From Segatella salivae DSM 15606 (GTDB taxonomy: Bacteria > Bacteroidota > Bacteroidia > Bacteroidales > Bacteroidaceae), in NCBI RefSeq assembly GCF_000185845.1, contig NZ_GL629647.1:2459404-2523403 (forward strand): a stretch of DNA of 64,000 bases, written 5' to 3'. The translations under genes and the position numbers were made by a program. Every line of letters starts with the position of its first letter. The stretch's first letter is position 1. A model generated the notes under the pieces. It was given only the letters and a program-made list of their open reading frames with translations. It searched no databases and was not told the origin of the DNA. This document shows, one piece after another, positions 17,751 to 26,788 of this stretch.

Positions 17751-18182
17751 TTAAATCTTTCTTAGTCTTAAACGCAGTGTTTTTGAGCGTAAAACCATCT
17801 TGTCGTTAGAAAGACTTTCGACTGCAAAACCTTCGCTAAGACCATTCACTCCATAGGGACTTACCTCCCTAATATCAGTCACTTTGAGGTCATCGGAGTC
17901 TCGTTCTGAACGATAAGGCGCGTCAAGTAACAGGCTGTCTCCACGATGAATGAAGTTGAAATATACGTCAGAACATACGCCTTTTGTATCTCTCATTTCG
18001 AGTAAACGGCCTTGAAAAGCCCAGGTTCTTCCACTTGTTTTAAGGTCTAAAGTGTGTTGATTGGTGAGCGTATCTGCACTCATCAACTGCCAGAAACCAT
18101 CTAATTTGCCGTTATCAGAGAATTCAATTCCACAACTTGTAAGTAGTAAACACCCTGTGATATATAATATAAATTTTTTCAT
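17751..18182 (-). CDS. Small lipoprotein, lipocalin-like (unknown function)
   Basis: From ATG 18182 the product has 143 residues: a lipoprotein signal MKKFILYITGCLLLTSCG with the lipid-modified cysteine at the end of LTSC, then a short beta-rich domain with GKLDGFWQLMS at its start, as in lipocalin-like DUF families of Bacteroidetes. The longer frame upstream overlaps the Wzi gene and is rejected because it hides the signal peptide. It starts one base after the Wzi stop, so it is probably co-translated and may be an outer-membrane partner of Wzi; that role is inference. Confidence 0.75.
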   Translation of the reverse strand: MKKFILYITGCLLLTSCGIEFSDNGKLDGFWQLMSADTLTNQHTLDLKTSGRTWAFQGRLLEMRDTKGVCSDVYFNFIHRGDSLLLDAPYRSERDSDDLKVTDIREVSPYGVNGLSEGFAVESLSNDKMVLRSKTLRLRLRKI

Positions 18183-18183
18183 T

Positions 18184-19776
18184 TTATTTGTGTTTGAGAT
18201 GCAAAATCCCTGATTTAATGATTGTAATTTGTAGTCCTGAGTTTGTGCCATAAAGCTTTCCACAGTCAAAAGCGAAGCTACCCTTGACACTCCAGTCGGC
18301 AAATCGTGTGCCTTTGGGCCATGAATAGCACGCTTCAAGCAGCATACTGACATTGTGTTTTGGGTCAGGATAGAAATCATAATACGTGCCGAAGCCTTTT
18401 TGATAGGTAGCCAAGAGACGATAATCAAGGCCGCGTGAAAGTGTGCCTTCAGCCCCCATGTGCCATGCAATGAATCGATTGTCCTTCACTTCTATGGTCT
18501 GATCGGTGTTGTATACAGGCGACATATAAAGCGGATTGCCCATAACCATGCCCCAATGTTGCCATCCTGTGAAGAGATGATGATTGTAATAGTTGTCTCT
18601 TCCGCATATATGTTCGGTGACATTTGCCGTGTGATCATGATAGACGGGACCTCCTTGATACTTTGTATAGAGGTATTCTATCACAACTTTTCTTAGCCAT
18701 GGAGTCTGCTTTAAGCGCAATTCAGCCCCTAACATCCAGTCTTTGAAGTCATAAGCAAAGTATCGTGAGCGCACCTGTCGATGTTTATCAGCCCCCTTTC
18801 CCCAGCCATTTTTGTTGATATGTATAAGCGAAGAGTTATCTTCAAAGTATTGATCGGCGTAGAGACTCAAGCCCCATTGTGCCTTGTCATAGTTCAAACG
18901 AGCCACCCAACTGCCTAATTGATTGCCTTCAGCATTAATGAAATTCTCGTCGGTTACATCGGTTCCACCTGGGAAAAAGGCATTTTTGAAAGAACGAAGG
19001 CTATTGCTGTTCTTGATTTCTTTCATGTGATTACCCTCTCGAATGAATGACTTTCCACCGAATTGGCACGCCATTTCAAGTCCTAATTCAACTGAAAAGG
19101 GAACATGACGCTCGGGATTTCCAATCATGAGATAGCCCGCTTTGCTGTGATATAACGTGTTTTCTGTGTAGCGATTCTGCCTTTGTGTGAAATCCTTTTG
19201 CCATCGATTGTCTGTGGAAATGCCATAAGCGATGTGACCTTTTAGGCGTAACCAGCGACCAGTGTAGGGCACAACCCAATATGAAGGCAATGAAATACGC
19301 ACCTCGGGAATAGGGCGTGCATTGATACCTAATGTCTGTGAACCGGATGAAAGCTGTTGGTCTTTGAGCGCCATAGGCTGTTCTTTGGCTCCAATTGTCA
19401 GCAAACCATGATGCCATCTAAAATCAACGAAGGCCTGTTGAACAATGAATTTGTTCGTGAAACCATGGGGGAGAGCAAGGTCTATGCCATAGCCAAGGCC
19501 CCAATGTCGGGCAGAATCTTGTGTAAGAGGGCGCATAACGGAAGCTCGGAGATAGCCATTTGAAGTCTTTAATGAACCTAAACCAAAGTGGTTTGAAGCC
19601 ATCCAAAGCGGTGTTTTGCCCTGAGAGAGACTCTCTTGCCATGTTAGTTGGTAGTTGAGGTCATTCATAAGGTTGCACTTTTTAATGCTATCCACGGGAG
19701 TGTTGATGGCATAAAGCGATGATGAAATCATCAAAAGAGCGCCTATAAAGAGGGCTGTTCTGTTATGTTTTCTCAT
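18184..19776 (-). CDS. Capsule assembly Wzi-family outer membrane protein
   Basis: Outer-membrane beta-barrel that anchors or organises surface capsule in Wzi-type proteins. A signal peptide (MRKHNRTALFIGALLMISSSLYA) precedes alternating amphipathic strands rich in Trp/Tyr/Gly; the family segment GQKTPLW-like LSQGKTPLWMASNHFGLGS and YIGAKE-like LLTIGAKEQPMAL are seen. 530 residues, complete. It follows mfd by 39 bases, away from the capsule genes at 60-64 kb. Confidence 0.85.
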   Translation of the reverse strand: MRKHNRTALFIGALLMISSSLYAINTPVDSIKKCNLMNDLNYQLTWQESLSQGKTPLWMASNHFGLGSLKTSNGYLRASVMRPLTQDSARHWGLGYGIDLALPHGFTNKFIVQQAFVDFRWHHGLLTIGAKEQPMALKDQQLSSGSQTLGINARPIPEVRISLPSYWVVPYTGRWLRLKGHIAYGISTDNRWQKDFTQRQNRYTENTLYHSKAGYLMIGNPERHVPFSVELGLEMACQFGGKSFIREGNHMKEIKNSNSLRSFKNAFFPGGTDVTDENFINAEGNQLGSWVARLNYDKAQWGLSLYADQYFEDNSSLIHINKNGWGKGADKHRQVRSRYFAYDFKDWMLGAELRLKQTPWLRKVVIEYLYTKYQGGPVYHDHTANVTEHICGRDNYYNHHLFTGWQHWGMVMGNPLYMSPVYNTDQTIEVKDNRFIAWHMGAEGTLSRGLDYRLLATYQKGFGTYYDFYPDPKHNVSMLLEACYSWPKGTRFADWSVKGSFAFDCGKLYGTNSGLQITIIKSGILHLKHK

Positions 19777-19815
19777 TAATGGGAGTCTATGTTATATCTA
19801 AATACAAACTTTTTA

Positions 19816-22800
19816 CTATGCTTGCGTGGCGTCAGTACTTGCTTTTAGCATCTCACGGAGCACGCTTACAGCTGCTTCAACGGTAGGAATCTCACTGATA
19901 GTTAACAGTCTTCGTGTGCCAACCTGCTTGAAATCGCAGCGTCTCGGGTGGTTACCCACATAGTTAATGACGGCAGAGAAGGTTCTACTTTGATAGTAAG
20001 CACTCTCTGGATTAGCAACAAATTGCATGTTCATCTTACCCTGTTTAAGTGATATTTTCTCACATCCGAGTCGCTTACCCAACCTTCGTAGCGGCACAAC
20101 CTGCATGAGTTCAAGTCCTTCATGAGGTATTTCTCCAAAGCGATCTATTAGGCGTTGGCGGTAAGCTTCAAGGTCGTTGTCGTCATTTATGTTATCTAAC
20201 TCGCGATAAAGTAACATGCGTTCACTGCTTCCCGGCACGTAGTTGTCGGGGAAATACATTTCGAGATCGCTCTCAATTGCACAGTCTTCAACGAATTCTT
20301 CGCCGCTAATATCATTGCCTTGTGCCATTTGTTCGGCGTAGATATCTTGGAATTCATCGTTCTTTAACTCTGTAACGGCTTGGTTAAGTATCTTTTGATA
20401 CGTCTCATATCCTAAGTCTTCCATGAATCCACTCTGCTCTGCGCCGAGCAGATTTCCTGCACCTCGTATGTCAAGGTCTTGCATAGCAAGGTTAAATCCG
20501 CTACCAAGTTCAGAGAAATTCTCAAGTGCTTCCAGCCTGCGTCGAGCCTCGGGAGTGAGTGAACTCTTTGGAGGTGCGAGCAAATAGCAAAAGGCTTTGC
20601 GGTTACTTCGACCCACTCGGCCACGCATTTGGTGTAGATCGCTGAGCCCAAATCGGTGTGCATCGTTGATGATCATAGTGTTGGCATTGCTTATATCGAT
20701 GCCATTCTCGACGATAGTTGTAGAGAGTAACACGTCATAATCATAGTTCATGAAGCCCATTAAGACCTTTTCGAGCTCCTCAGGAGGCATTTGTCCGTGT
20801 CCAATTGCAATGCGACAATCGGGTACATACTTATGAATGAGGTTGGCAATCTCCTGTAATCCGTTGATGCGGTCATGCACAAAGTAGACTTGTCCGTTAC
20901 GACTCATCTCAAAGTTAATGGCATCTGCAATCACTTCATGACTGAAAGTAGCCAGTTCTGTGTGTATAGGATAGCGGTTAGGTGGCGGAGTTCGGATGAT
21001 ACTCATATCGCGGGCACCCATCAAAGAGAATTGAAGCGTGCGCGGAATTGGGGTTGCCGACATCGTCAATGTATCGACATTGGTCTTTAATTTGCGTAGT
21101 TTCTCTTTCGTAGAAACGCCAAATTTCTGCTCTTCATCAATGATAAGAAGACCTAAGTCGTGCCATTTCACAGCCTTACCCAATAGCTTATGTGTGCCGA
21201 TTAGAATGTCAATCTTTCCATCTTCAAGGTCAGTCAGCACCTGTTTTGTTTGTTTTGCAGTCCTTGCTCGCGACAAATAATCTACTCGAACAGGCATACC
21301 TTTGAGGCGATTCTTAAAGGTTTGGTAGTGCTGATAAGCCAAAACAGTCGTCGGAACGAGTACCGCCACTTGCTTACTATCGCAAGCTGACTTGAAGGCG
21401 GCGCGCACTGCAACCTCTGTTTTGCCAAATCCCACATCGCCACAAACAAGCCGATCCATCGGTCTTTGACTCTCCATGTCGGCTTTTACGTCTTGAGTTG
21501 CTTTGCTTTGGTCAGGAGTATCCTCGTAAAGAAAGCTTGCTTCAAGTTCATGTTGCAGGTAACTGTCGCCACTAAATGCATGCCCCCGCTCATGACGGCG
21601 CTGAGCATACAACTTAATTAGGTCGCGAGCAATGTCCTTTATGCGTTTCTTGGTCTTTTCTTTCAGCCTATCCCACGCGCCAGTTCCAAGCGTACTGAGT
21701 CGTGGAGGCTCACCCGTGTCGGAGCGACGGTACTTACTTATCTTATAAAGAGAATGGATACTGACATCTACTTTGTCGTTATGTTGGTAGATGATTCGAA
21801 TCATCTCTTGATAGCTATTGCCTGCAGGAACACGCACAAGTCCACCAAATTTACCGATGCCGAAGTCTACATGAACGATAAAATCGCCTGGTTCCATCTC
21901 CTGAAGTTCCTTCATTGTGAGCGCCATCTTACCTGCTCTGGCGCCATCGCTTTTGAGATTGTACTTATGATAGCGGTCAAAAATCTGATGATCAGTAAAG
22001 AAACAGCACTTCAAACCATCGTCAGCAAAGCCTTCATGCAGTGTTTTGTTGACGGGTTCAAACACGATTGACTTCGCCTTTTGCGAGTCCATATCGGCAA
22101 AAATGTCTTTCAATCGCTGATTCTGCTTGTCACTATCGGCCAAGATATAAAGCTTATAGCCTTGCAAAATGTAGTCATCAAGACTGTCAACCAATAGGTC
22201 AAAGTTCTTGTGGAATAGGGGTTGAGGCGTTATTTTGAATTTGATAATGTCATATTTTGTTTCTTTCTGTAGGGCCGAACTACTCGTTTTGCCTGCATGA
22301 ATGCCAAATTCAATGGTGCGGAAAGTGGCTGCTTGTTGTGCAAATCGTGAGGGGCTGAGAAGAGTTTTCTCTTTGTTGAGCTCATCGATGATTTGTTTCT
22401 GCTCTATTTCCGTAGCCCCTTCAAGTTGTTCTGTGATTGCTTGTTTGGAGTAACCCTCGTCATATACGTGTGCAATGACATCGCGAATATAGGCAAAGTC
22501 CTTATAAACCATCGCACTGTTTGAGGGCAGAAAGTTTAAGAAAGAAACTCTTTCAGTGGTCAATGTGGCCAATTCTGGCACGATTTCTATCTCATTCAGT
22601 TTGTCCTTTGATAGCTGATCTTGCACTTCAAACGTGCGAATCGTGTCGATTTCCCGGCCAAAGAAGTCTATACGGAAAGGGTTTTCACAACTAAAAGAGT
22701 ATACATCGAGGATGCTACCACGTACAGAATACTGACCAGGTTCATACACATAATCCACCTCTTGAAAGCCATATTCGCGCAGCTTATGGGCTATATCGGT

Positions 22801-23277
22801 GATATCTATCTGTTGTTGTCCGGTCTTTAATGAAAGCCGTCGTTCGTCCAAATGTTGCTTTGAAACAACCAATTCGGATAGCGCTTCGGGATAAGAAATA
22901 ATTAAAAGTGACTCGGTTGCTTGGTTATCGCGTGCCGAAATCCTTGCCAATACCTCGGTACGGAGTATCTCATTGGCGCTATCTCGTTGCCCGTATTTGA
23001 CTGATCTCTTAAAGCTTGAGGGGAAAAACAACACATTTTGCGTGCCCATTACCTGCGTAAGGTCATGATAAAAATAGCCAGCTTCGTCGGCATCTTGAAG
23101 CACAAAGAGAAACGTTTGCTTGATTTCTGTGGCCACAGCAGCAAATAACAGCGGGGTAGCCGAAGCCTGTTGACCCTGCAAAAAGATATTACTGCCACGA
23201 TTTTCTTGTAGGAGTTTGCATAAAGCTACCGTCCCGGGAGCCTTTGCATAGAGTTGTTTGATGTCTTGAATGTCCAA
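19816..23277 (-). CDS. mfd: Transcription-repair coupling factor
   Basis: Removes RNA polymerase stalled at DNA damage and recruits UvrA. The order is: UvrB-homology N-terminal domains, the CarD-like polymerase-interaction domain (MEPGDFIVHVDFGIGKFGGL), helicase domain with Walker A GDVGFGKTEVAVRAAF and the DEEQ box IIDEEQKFGV, the TRG region with QMRGRVGRS, and the C-terminal TRCF domain. 1153 residues is full length. It starts two bases after the stop of the GT2 gene upstream, an operon link. Confidence 0.96.
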   Translation of the reverse strand: MDIQDIKQLYAKAPGTVALCKLLQENRGSNIFLQGQQASATPLLFAAVATEIKQTFLFVLQDADEAGYFYHDLTQVMGTQNVLFFPSSFKRSVKYGQRDSANEILRTEVLARISARDNQATESLLIISYPEALSELVVSKQHLDERRLSLKTGQQQIDITDIAHKLREYGFQEVDYVYEPGQYSVRGSILDVYSFSCENPFRIDFFGREIDTIRTFEVQDQLSKDKLNEIEIVPELATLTTERVSFLNFLPSNSAMVYKDFAYIRDVIAHVYDEGYSKQAITEQLEGATEIEQKQIIDELNKEKTLLSPSRFAQQAATFRTIEFGIHAGKTSSSALQKETKYDIIKFKITPQPLFHKNFDLLVDSLDDYILQGYKLYILADSDKQNQRLKDIFADMDSQKAKSIVFEPVNKTLHEGFADDGLKCCFFTDHQIFDRYHKYNLKSDGARAGKMALTMKELQEMEPGDFIVHVDFGIGKFGGLVRVPAGNSYQEMIRIIYQHNDKVDVSIHSLYKISKYRRSDTGEPPRLSTLGTGAWDRLKEKTKKRIKDIARDLIKLYAQRRHERGHAFSGDSYLQHELEASFLYEDTPDQSKATQDVKADMESQRPMDRLVCGDVGFGKTEVAVRAAFKSACDSKQVAVLVPTTVLAYQHYQTFKNRLKGMPVRVDYLSRARTAKQTKQVLTDLEDGKIDILIGTHKLLGKAVKWHDLGLLIIDEEQKFGVSTKEKLRKLKTNVDTLTMSATPIPRTLQFSLMGARDMSIIRTPPPNRYPIHTELATFSHEVIADAINFEMSRNGQVYFVHDRINGLQEIANLIHKYVPDCRIAIGHGQMPPEELEKVLMGFMNYDYDVLLSTTIVENGIDISNANTMIINDAHRFGLSDLHQMRGRVGRSNRKAFCYLLAPPKSSLTPEARRRLEALENFSELGSGFNLAMQDLDIRGAGNLLGAEQSGFMEDLGYETYQKILNQAVTELKNDEFQDIYAEQMAQGNDISGEEFVEDCAIESDLEMYFPDNYVPGSSERMLLYRELDNINDDNDLEAYRQRLIDRFGEIPHEGLELMQVVPLRRLGKRLGCEKISLKQGKMNMQFVANPESAYYQSRTFSAVINYVGNHPRRCDFKQVGTRRLLTISEIPTVEAAVSVLREMLKASTDATQA

Positions 23278-23279
23278 AT

Positions 23280-24029
23280 TTAAGCCTTGATTTTAGGGTA
23301 TTTACGAAACCAACCATCCATGCGTAAGCGCATCACTCCAAAGAAAGCTTCTCCAAATATGCCGCCACTCATCTTGCTTGTTCCCTCTCTTCGGTTGACA
23401 AAGACTACGGGAACTTCTTTTATTTTGAATCCAATCTTGTGGGCAGTATACTTCATTTCAATCTGAAAACCATAGCCTTTGAAGCGTATTTCATCAAGGG
23501 GTATGGTCTCAAGTACACGCCTTTTATAACACACAAAGCCTGCAGTTGTGTCGTGAACCTTAAAGCCTGTAACGAGTCTTACGTATTTAGATGCAAAGTA
23601 ACTCATCAGTACGCGTCCAATAGGCCAATTGACAACATTCACTCCACTGACATATCTTGAACCAATAGCAACGTCATTTCCTTCGCCATGTGTAGCCTCA
23701 TAGAGTCGTGGAAGGTCATTAGGATCGTGACTAAAATCGGCATCCATCTCGGTGATATAATCGTAGTTATGTGCTAAAGCCCACTTAAAACCAGTAATAT
23801 ATGCTGTGCCCAAGCCCAATTTTCCTTGGCGTTCAATGATAAAAAGACGGTCACTGAACTCGCTTTCTATTAGCCGATGCACTATCGAAGCAGTGCCGTC
23901 AGGACTTCCATCATCAATAACAAGAATGTGAAAACACTTGTTCAAGCCGAAAACGGCACGTATAATCTTCTCGATATTCTCCTTTTCATTGTAGGTGGGG
24001 ATTATCACAATAGAGTCACTTTCATGCAT
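23280..24029 (-). CDS. Dolichol-phosphate mannosyltransferase-like family 2 glycosyltransferase
   Basis: GT2 enzyme of the Dpm1/polyprenyl-monophosphomannose synthase type. Visible: IVIIPTYNEKENIEKII, IDDGSPDGTA, the metal-binding MDADFSHDP and the KIKEVPVVFVNRREGTSKM tail. The start ATG 24029 (MHESDSIV, 249 residues) is preferred: the -7 element at 24051-24060 places the transcription start downstream of the alternative ATG at 24065. No C-terminal membrane segments, so it is the soluble, membrane-associated form. Confidence 0.9.
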   Translation of the reverse strand: MHESDSIVIIPTYNEKENIEKIIRAVFGLNKCFHILVIDDGSPDGTASIVHRLIESEFSDRLFIIERQGKLGLGTAYITGFKWALAHNYDYITEMDADFSHDPNDLPRLYEATHGEGNDVAIGSRYVSGVNVVNWPIGRVLMSYFASKYVRLVTGFKVHDTTAGFVCYKRRVLETIPLDEIRFKGYGFQIEMKYTAHKIGFKIKEVPVVFVNRREGTSKMSGGIFGEAFFGVMRLRMDGWFRKYPKIKA

Positions 24030-24050
24030 AATCGTGTTGTATTTGATTAG

Positions 24051-24060
24051 TGCAAACTTA
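24051..24060 (-). promoter_or_regulatory. -7 element of the GT2-mfd transcription unit
   Basis: Minus-strand TAAGTTTGCA fits TAnnTTTG exactly and lies 22 bases before ATG 24029. Confidence 0.65.
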
Positions 24061-24349
24061 CACAAAATAATTGAATATTCGTGCGTTAAGCATGAAAAAA
24101 GAACAGAAAAGAAATGATGCGGTGATGTGAATCGCTATTAACCATGGTTTGTATTGGATGAAGAGAGCGCAATATGGACTTATATTCATGGGCTGTTTCA
24201 TATGCTGCCACATGAATAAATCTATCGAAAAATGAGGATGGTTGGGTTGAACATCGGTGCGTTCGCACTATGATGATAAAGTGCAGGCTGTCAGTGTGTT
24301 ACATGAAATAAAAGGAGTTGTGATATCCTTGCCGTTAGATTGTTTTGTG

Positions 24350-24432
24350 ATGAGCGTCAAAACGTTCTGTGATTCGTGCCATTTCATCGCATGATTTGTA
24401 GTGAATCACACGGTCATTTGGCTCAAATCACA
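24350..24432 (+). repeat. Dispersed palindromic island, copy C
   Basis: TGTGATTC (24368-24375) and GAATCACA (24403-24410) form a perfect 8-bp inverted repeat. CATTTCATCG at 24380-24389 and AATCACACGGTCATTTGGC up to 24422 align with the consensus CATTTCATCG...AATTACACGCCCATTTGC of the family. Confidence 0.55.
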
Positions 24433-24529
24433 TTGTCCATTCTTATGATTGGAATAAAGAGTCATGGGATAATGAATGACCATGCCATGAAAATGGTTCG
24501 CGGATACACCTTGTGTCTGTTTGCAATGC

Positions 24530-24725
24530 CCAAGCGGTTACGTTTTTTATAGCCTATGATTAGCGAGGCACGAGCCATTCTTGGGTAGGCTATTGTATGG
24601 AGATGCAACGCCGTATGGGGTGAGTTTTCTTTGAAGGGGCATAGCCATGGCGAGTGGATGAATGGCAAATAGCGAGCAGAATCCGCAACACTTACGGCGT
24701 TTTTCATGCGCTGTCGCAACGCAAA
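24530..24725 (+). repeat. Degenerate copy of the CAACGC/CCCTGGG composite repeat
   Basis: The order of blocks matches the left half of the element at 50565-50812: a GCGGTTACG block with TTTTTTATAGCC, a GGGTAGG block, GCAACGCCGTATGGGG near 24605 and GCAACACTTACGGCGTT near 24685. The right-hand arm is missing. Confidence 0.4.
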
Positions 24726-24815
24726 TCAAGTCGAAATGCAGCCTGTTCTTATTGCCTTTACTCCTTTGGTTGTTGTTGTTTGCCTTACAAGAGAAGGATA
24801 GAAGAGCGTTGTTTC

Positions 24816-25574
24816 CTATTGATCGGGGTTCTCAACAAAGCCTTGATATTCCTTATCCAGCCCGTTCATAACGGCTTGATAGCTTTCTTCCATCTGGTTT
24901 TTAATGTTCTCTGGGCCTCGACCTATAGGCATAATAGGTTCATGAATGGTGAGTTTTAGGGGATGCCAAAACGCCCAATATAGGTCTTTTGTGCGTGGCT
25001 TTACGTCGAAACTACCATTGATTGTCAGTGGCACTACAGGCAGTTGGAGGTCATCTGCAAGCATAAACGCACCACGACGGAATACTCCCATGTGGCCCGT
25101 AAACGTGCGGGCACCTTCTGGAAACACAACTAATGACATGCCCTCTTGTAGGATATGACGCGCCTCATCATAGGTAGCGCGAATCTTAGATGGGCCACTT
25201 TTGTCGACAAAGATATGGTGGGCATACTGACAAGCAATACCAACGAGTGGAATCTTGCGCAGTCCTTTCTTCATCATCCATTTGAAATTGCGCCCAAGAA
25301 AGCCATAGATGAGGAAGATATCAAACGCCCCTTGATGGTTGGCTACAAAGACATAAGACTGTCGGGGAACAAGATGCTCGCGACCTTCCACCTTTACTGG
25401 TAAGAGCAAAAGACGTATCCAAAGCCATGACCAGCACTTGCCGGGATAGTAACCCCAAAAGTGTCCGTTGCCAAGAAGGCTGCCAACAACGGTCACTAAC
25501 GATGTGATGATACTGGCAAAGAGCAGTATGGGCAAGCAAAAGAAAAGCTGATAAAGTCGGTAAAGATACTTCAT
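24816..25574 (-). CDS. plsC: 1-acyl-sn-glycerol-3-phosphate acyltransferase
   Basis: Converts lysophosphatidate to phosphatidate. The acyltransferase motifs are present: NHQGAFDIF (the HX4D catalytic pair), the FPEGART substrate motif and VVPLTINGS. An N-terminal hydrophobic segment (residues 9-33) anchors it in the membrane. 252 residues, complete. It ends a same-strand series starting at the DUF4369 gene, 14 bases after the phosphoesterase. Confidence 0.92.
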   Translation of the reverse strand: MKYLYRLYQLFFCLPILLFASIITSLVTVVGSLLGNGHFWGYYPGKCWSWLWIRLLLLPVKVEGREHLVPRQSYVFVANHQGAFDIFLIYGFLGRNFKWMMKKGLRKIPLVGIACQYAHHIFVDKSGPSKIRATYDEARHILQEGMSLVVFPEGARTFTGHMGVFRRGAFMLADDLQLPVVPLTINGSFDVKPRTKDLYWAFWHPLKLTIHEPIMPIGRGPENIKNQMEESYQAVMNGLDKEYQGFVENPDQ

Positions 25575-25588
25575 GATGATGTGTTGAG

Positions 25589-26770
25589 TTAGTGTTGGGT
25601 GTGTAAAGTGATGACGGCAATCTCGGGTTTAACGCCAATGCGTATCGGTGCAAGGCCTCCAATGCCACATGTAACATATAGGAATCGGCCGGCCTTTTCA
25701 GCCAGTCCGTAGTCGTCTGGATAGGCAAACATCGTGGGACGGAGCCCAAAAATCGAGATTTGTCCGCCGTGCGTGTGACCACAAAGCGTGAGTTGTGCAT
25801 GACTCTTCGGTAGGATTCGGCTCTCCCATGTCTTTGGATCGTGTTGTAATAAGATGATAAAGGCGTTACGATTAACTCCTTTTAGGGTCTTCTCTATATT
25901 CGAATTGTCGGGGAAATACTTGCCATCTCCACAGTTTTCTTCGCCTGCTATGACGAGTGAATCGCGTCGATCCTTGCTGTAATATATTGTGTGTTCATTG
26001 AGTAAAAGGTGCCATCCCATGTCGCGTTCTACTTGTTTTATGCCCGCCTCGCAAGCCTTTTTAGCAACACTATCGCCATAAAAGTATTTGCTATAATCAT
26101 GGTTTCCGAGAACACTATACATCGGAATCCCATGGTGAGCAAGCTTGGATAGCAGGGCTTTTTGAGGCAAAAGTTCACTTGGTTGCGTGTTTTGCAGGTC
26201 ACCAACAAAGCATATAATATCGGGTCGTAAGGCTAAGATGGTGTCGACATCTCGCTTGAGATAGCGTTCCATTCCATGGTTAAAGCTCCCTATATGCGCA
26301 TCACTGAAGAGCACAATGCGTGTGCCTTCAAACGCCTTTGGTAGGTCTTTGAAGGATAATTCGATGTGTGTGACGCGCAATTCTCTTGTTCCGAAGATGA
26401 TGCCATAAAGCATTGTGAGCATACAAATGATGCCCAGCAGAAAGCCTATGAAATCAAAATAGTGTTGTTTTATGTGCCAAAAGCGCCGACAAAACAGGCC
26501 GAACGAAGAGATGAGGGCATATATAGTTTTCGGTATAACCAATACAGAAAGCAAGATAAGATAGGTCTTTATCCAGTTAATATTGTCGGGAATGAATTTA
26601 CCACAAAAGGTTAACGCCAGCGTGAAAGCTATCATTACAGCGGCTGGAAGCCACCAGATGATGTGTTTGAAACGTGTGATTTGTGGACGATGACGTAGGT
26701 AATGACAATCTATATAGAGGTCACTTAGGATAATCATCGGTAGGAGAAGGAAAATGATTCTTGCAATCAT
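25589..26770 (-). CDS. Membrane-anchored metallophosphoesterase
   Basis: Calcineurin-like phosphoesterase. Four hydrophobic segments fill the first 130 residues; the catalytic domain then shows the metal ligands LFSDAHIGSFN, VGDLQN, GNHDYSKY and CGHTHGGQISIFG in order. This layout matches YaeI/YkuE-like enzymes, some of which act on lipid-linked phosphates; the substrate is unknown. 393 residues. Next to plsC and the MetH domain gene in one operon. Confidence 0.88.
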   Translation of the reverse strand: MIARIIFLLLPMIILSDLYIDCHYLRHRPQITRFKHIIWWLPAAVMIAFTLALTFCGKFIPDNINWIKTYLILLSVLVIPKTIYALISSFGLFCRRFWHIKQHYFDFIGFLLGIICMLTMLYGIIFGTRELRVTHIELSFKDLPKAFEGTRIVLFSDAHIGSFNHGMERYLKRDVDTILALRPDIICFVGDLQNTQPSELLPQKALLSKLAHHGIPMYSVLGNHDYSKYFYGDSVAKKACEAGIKQVERDMGWHLLLNEHTIYYSKDRRDSLVIAGEENCGDGKYFPDNSNIEKTLKGVNRNAFIILLQHDPKTWESRILPKSHAQLTLCGHTHGGQISIFGLRPTMFAYPDDYGLAEKAGRFLYVTCGIGGLAPIRIGVKPEIAVITLHTQH

Positions 26771-26788
26771 GTCGGTTGAAACGTTTGT

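Larger units (their letters stand above)
24030..24815. other. Intergenic space with two repeat types
   Basis: Contains a TGCGTCA-type island (24350-24432) and a decayed copy of the CAACGC/CCCTGGG composite repeat (24530-24725). The several short open frames across it are products of these repeats, not supported genes. Confidence 0.55.

Noticed and set aside
24462..24871. Several 60-85 codon frames on both strands
   Set aside because: They coincide with the decayed composite repeat; such frames are by-products of the repeat.
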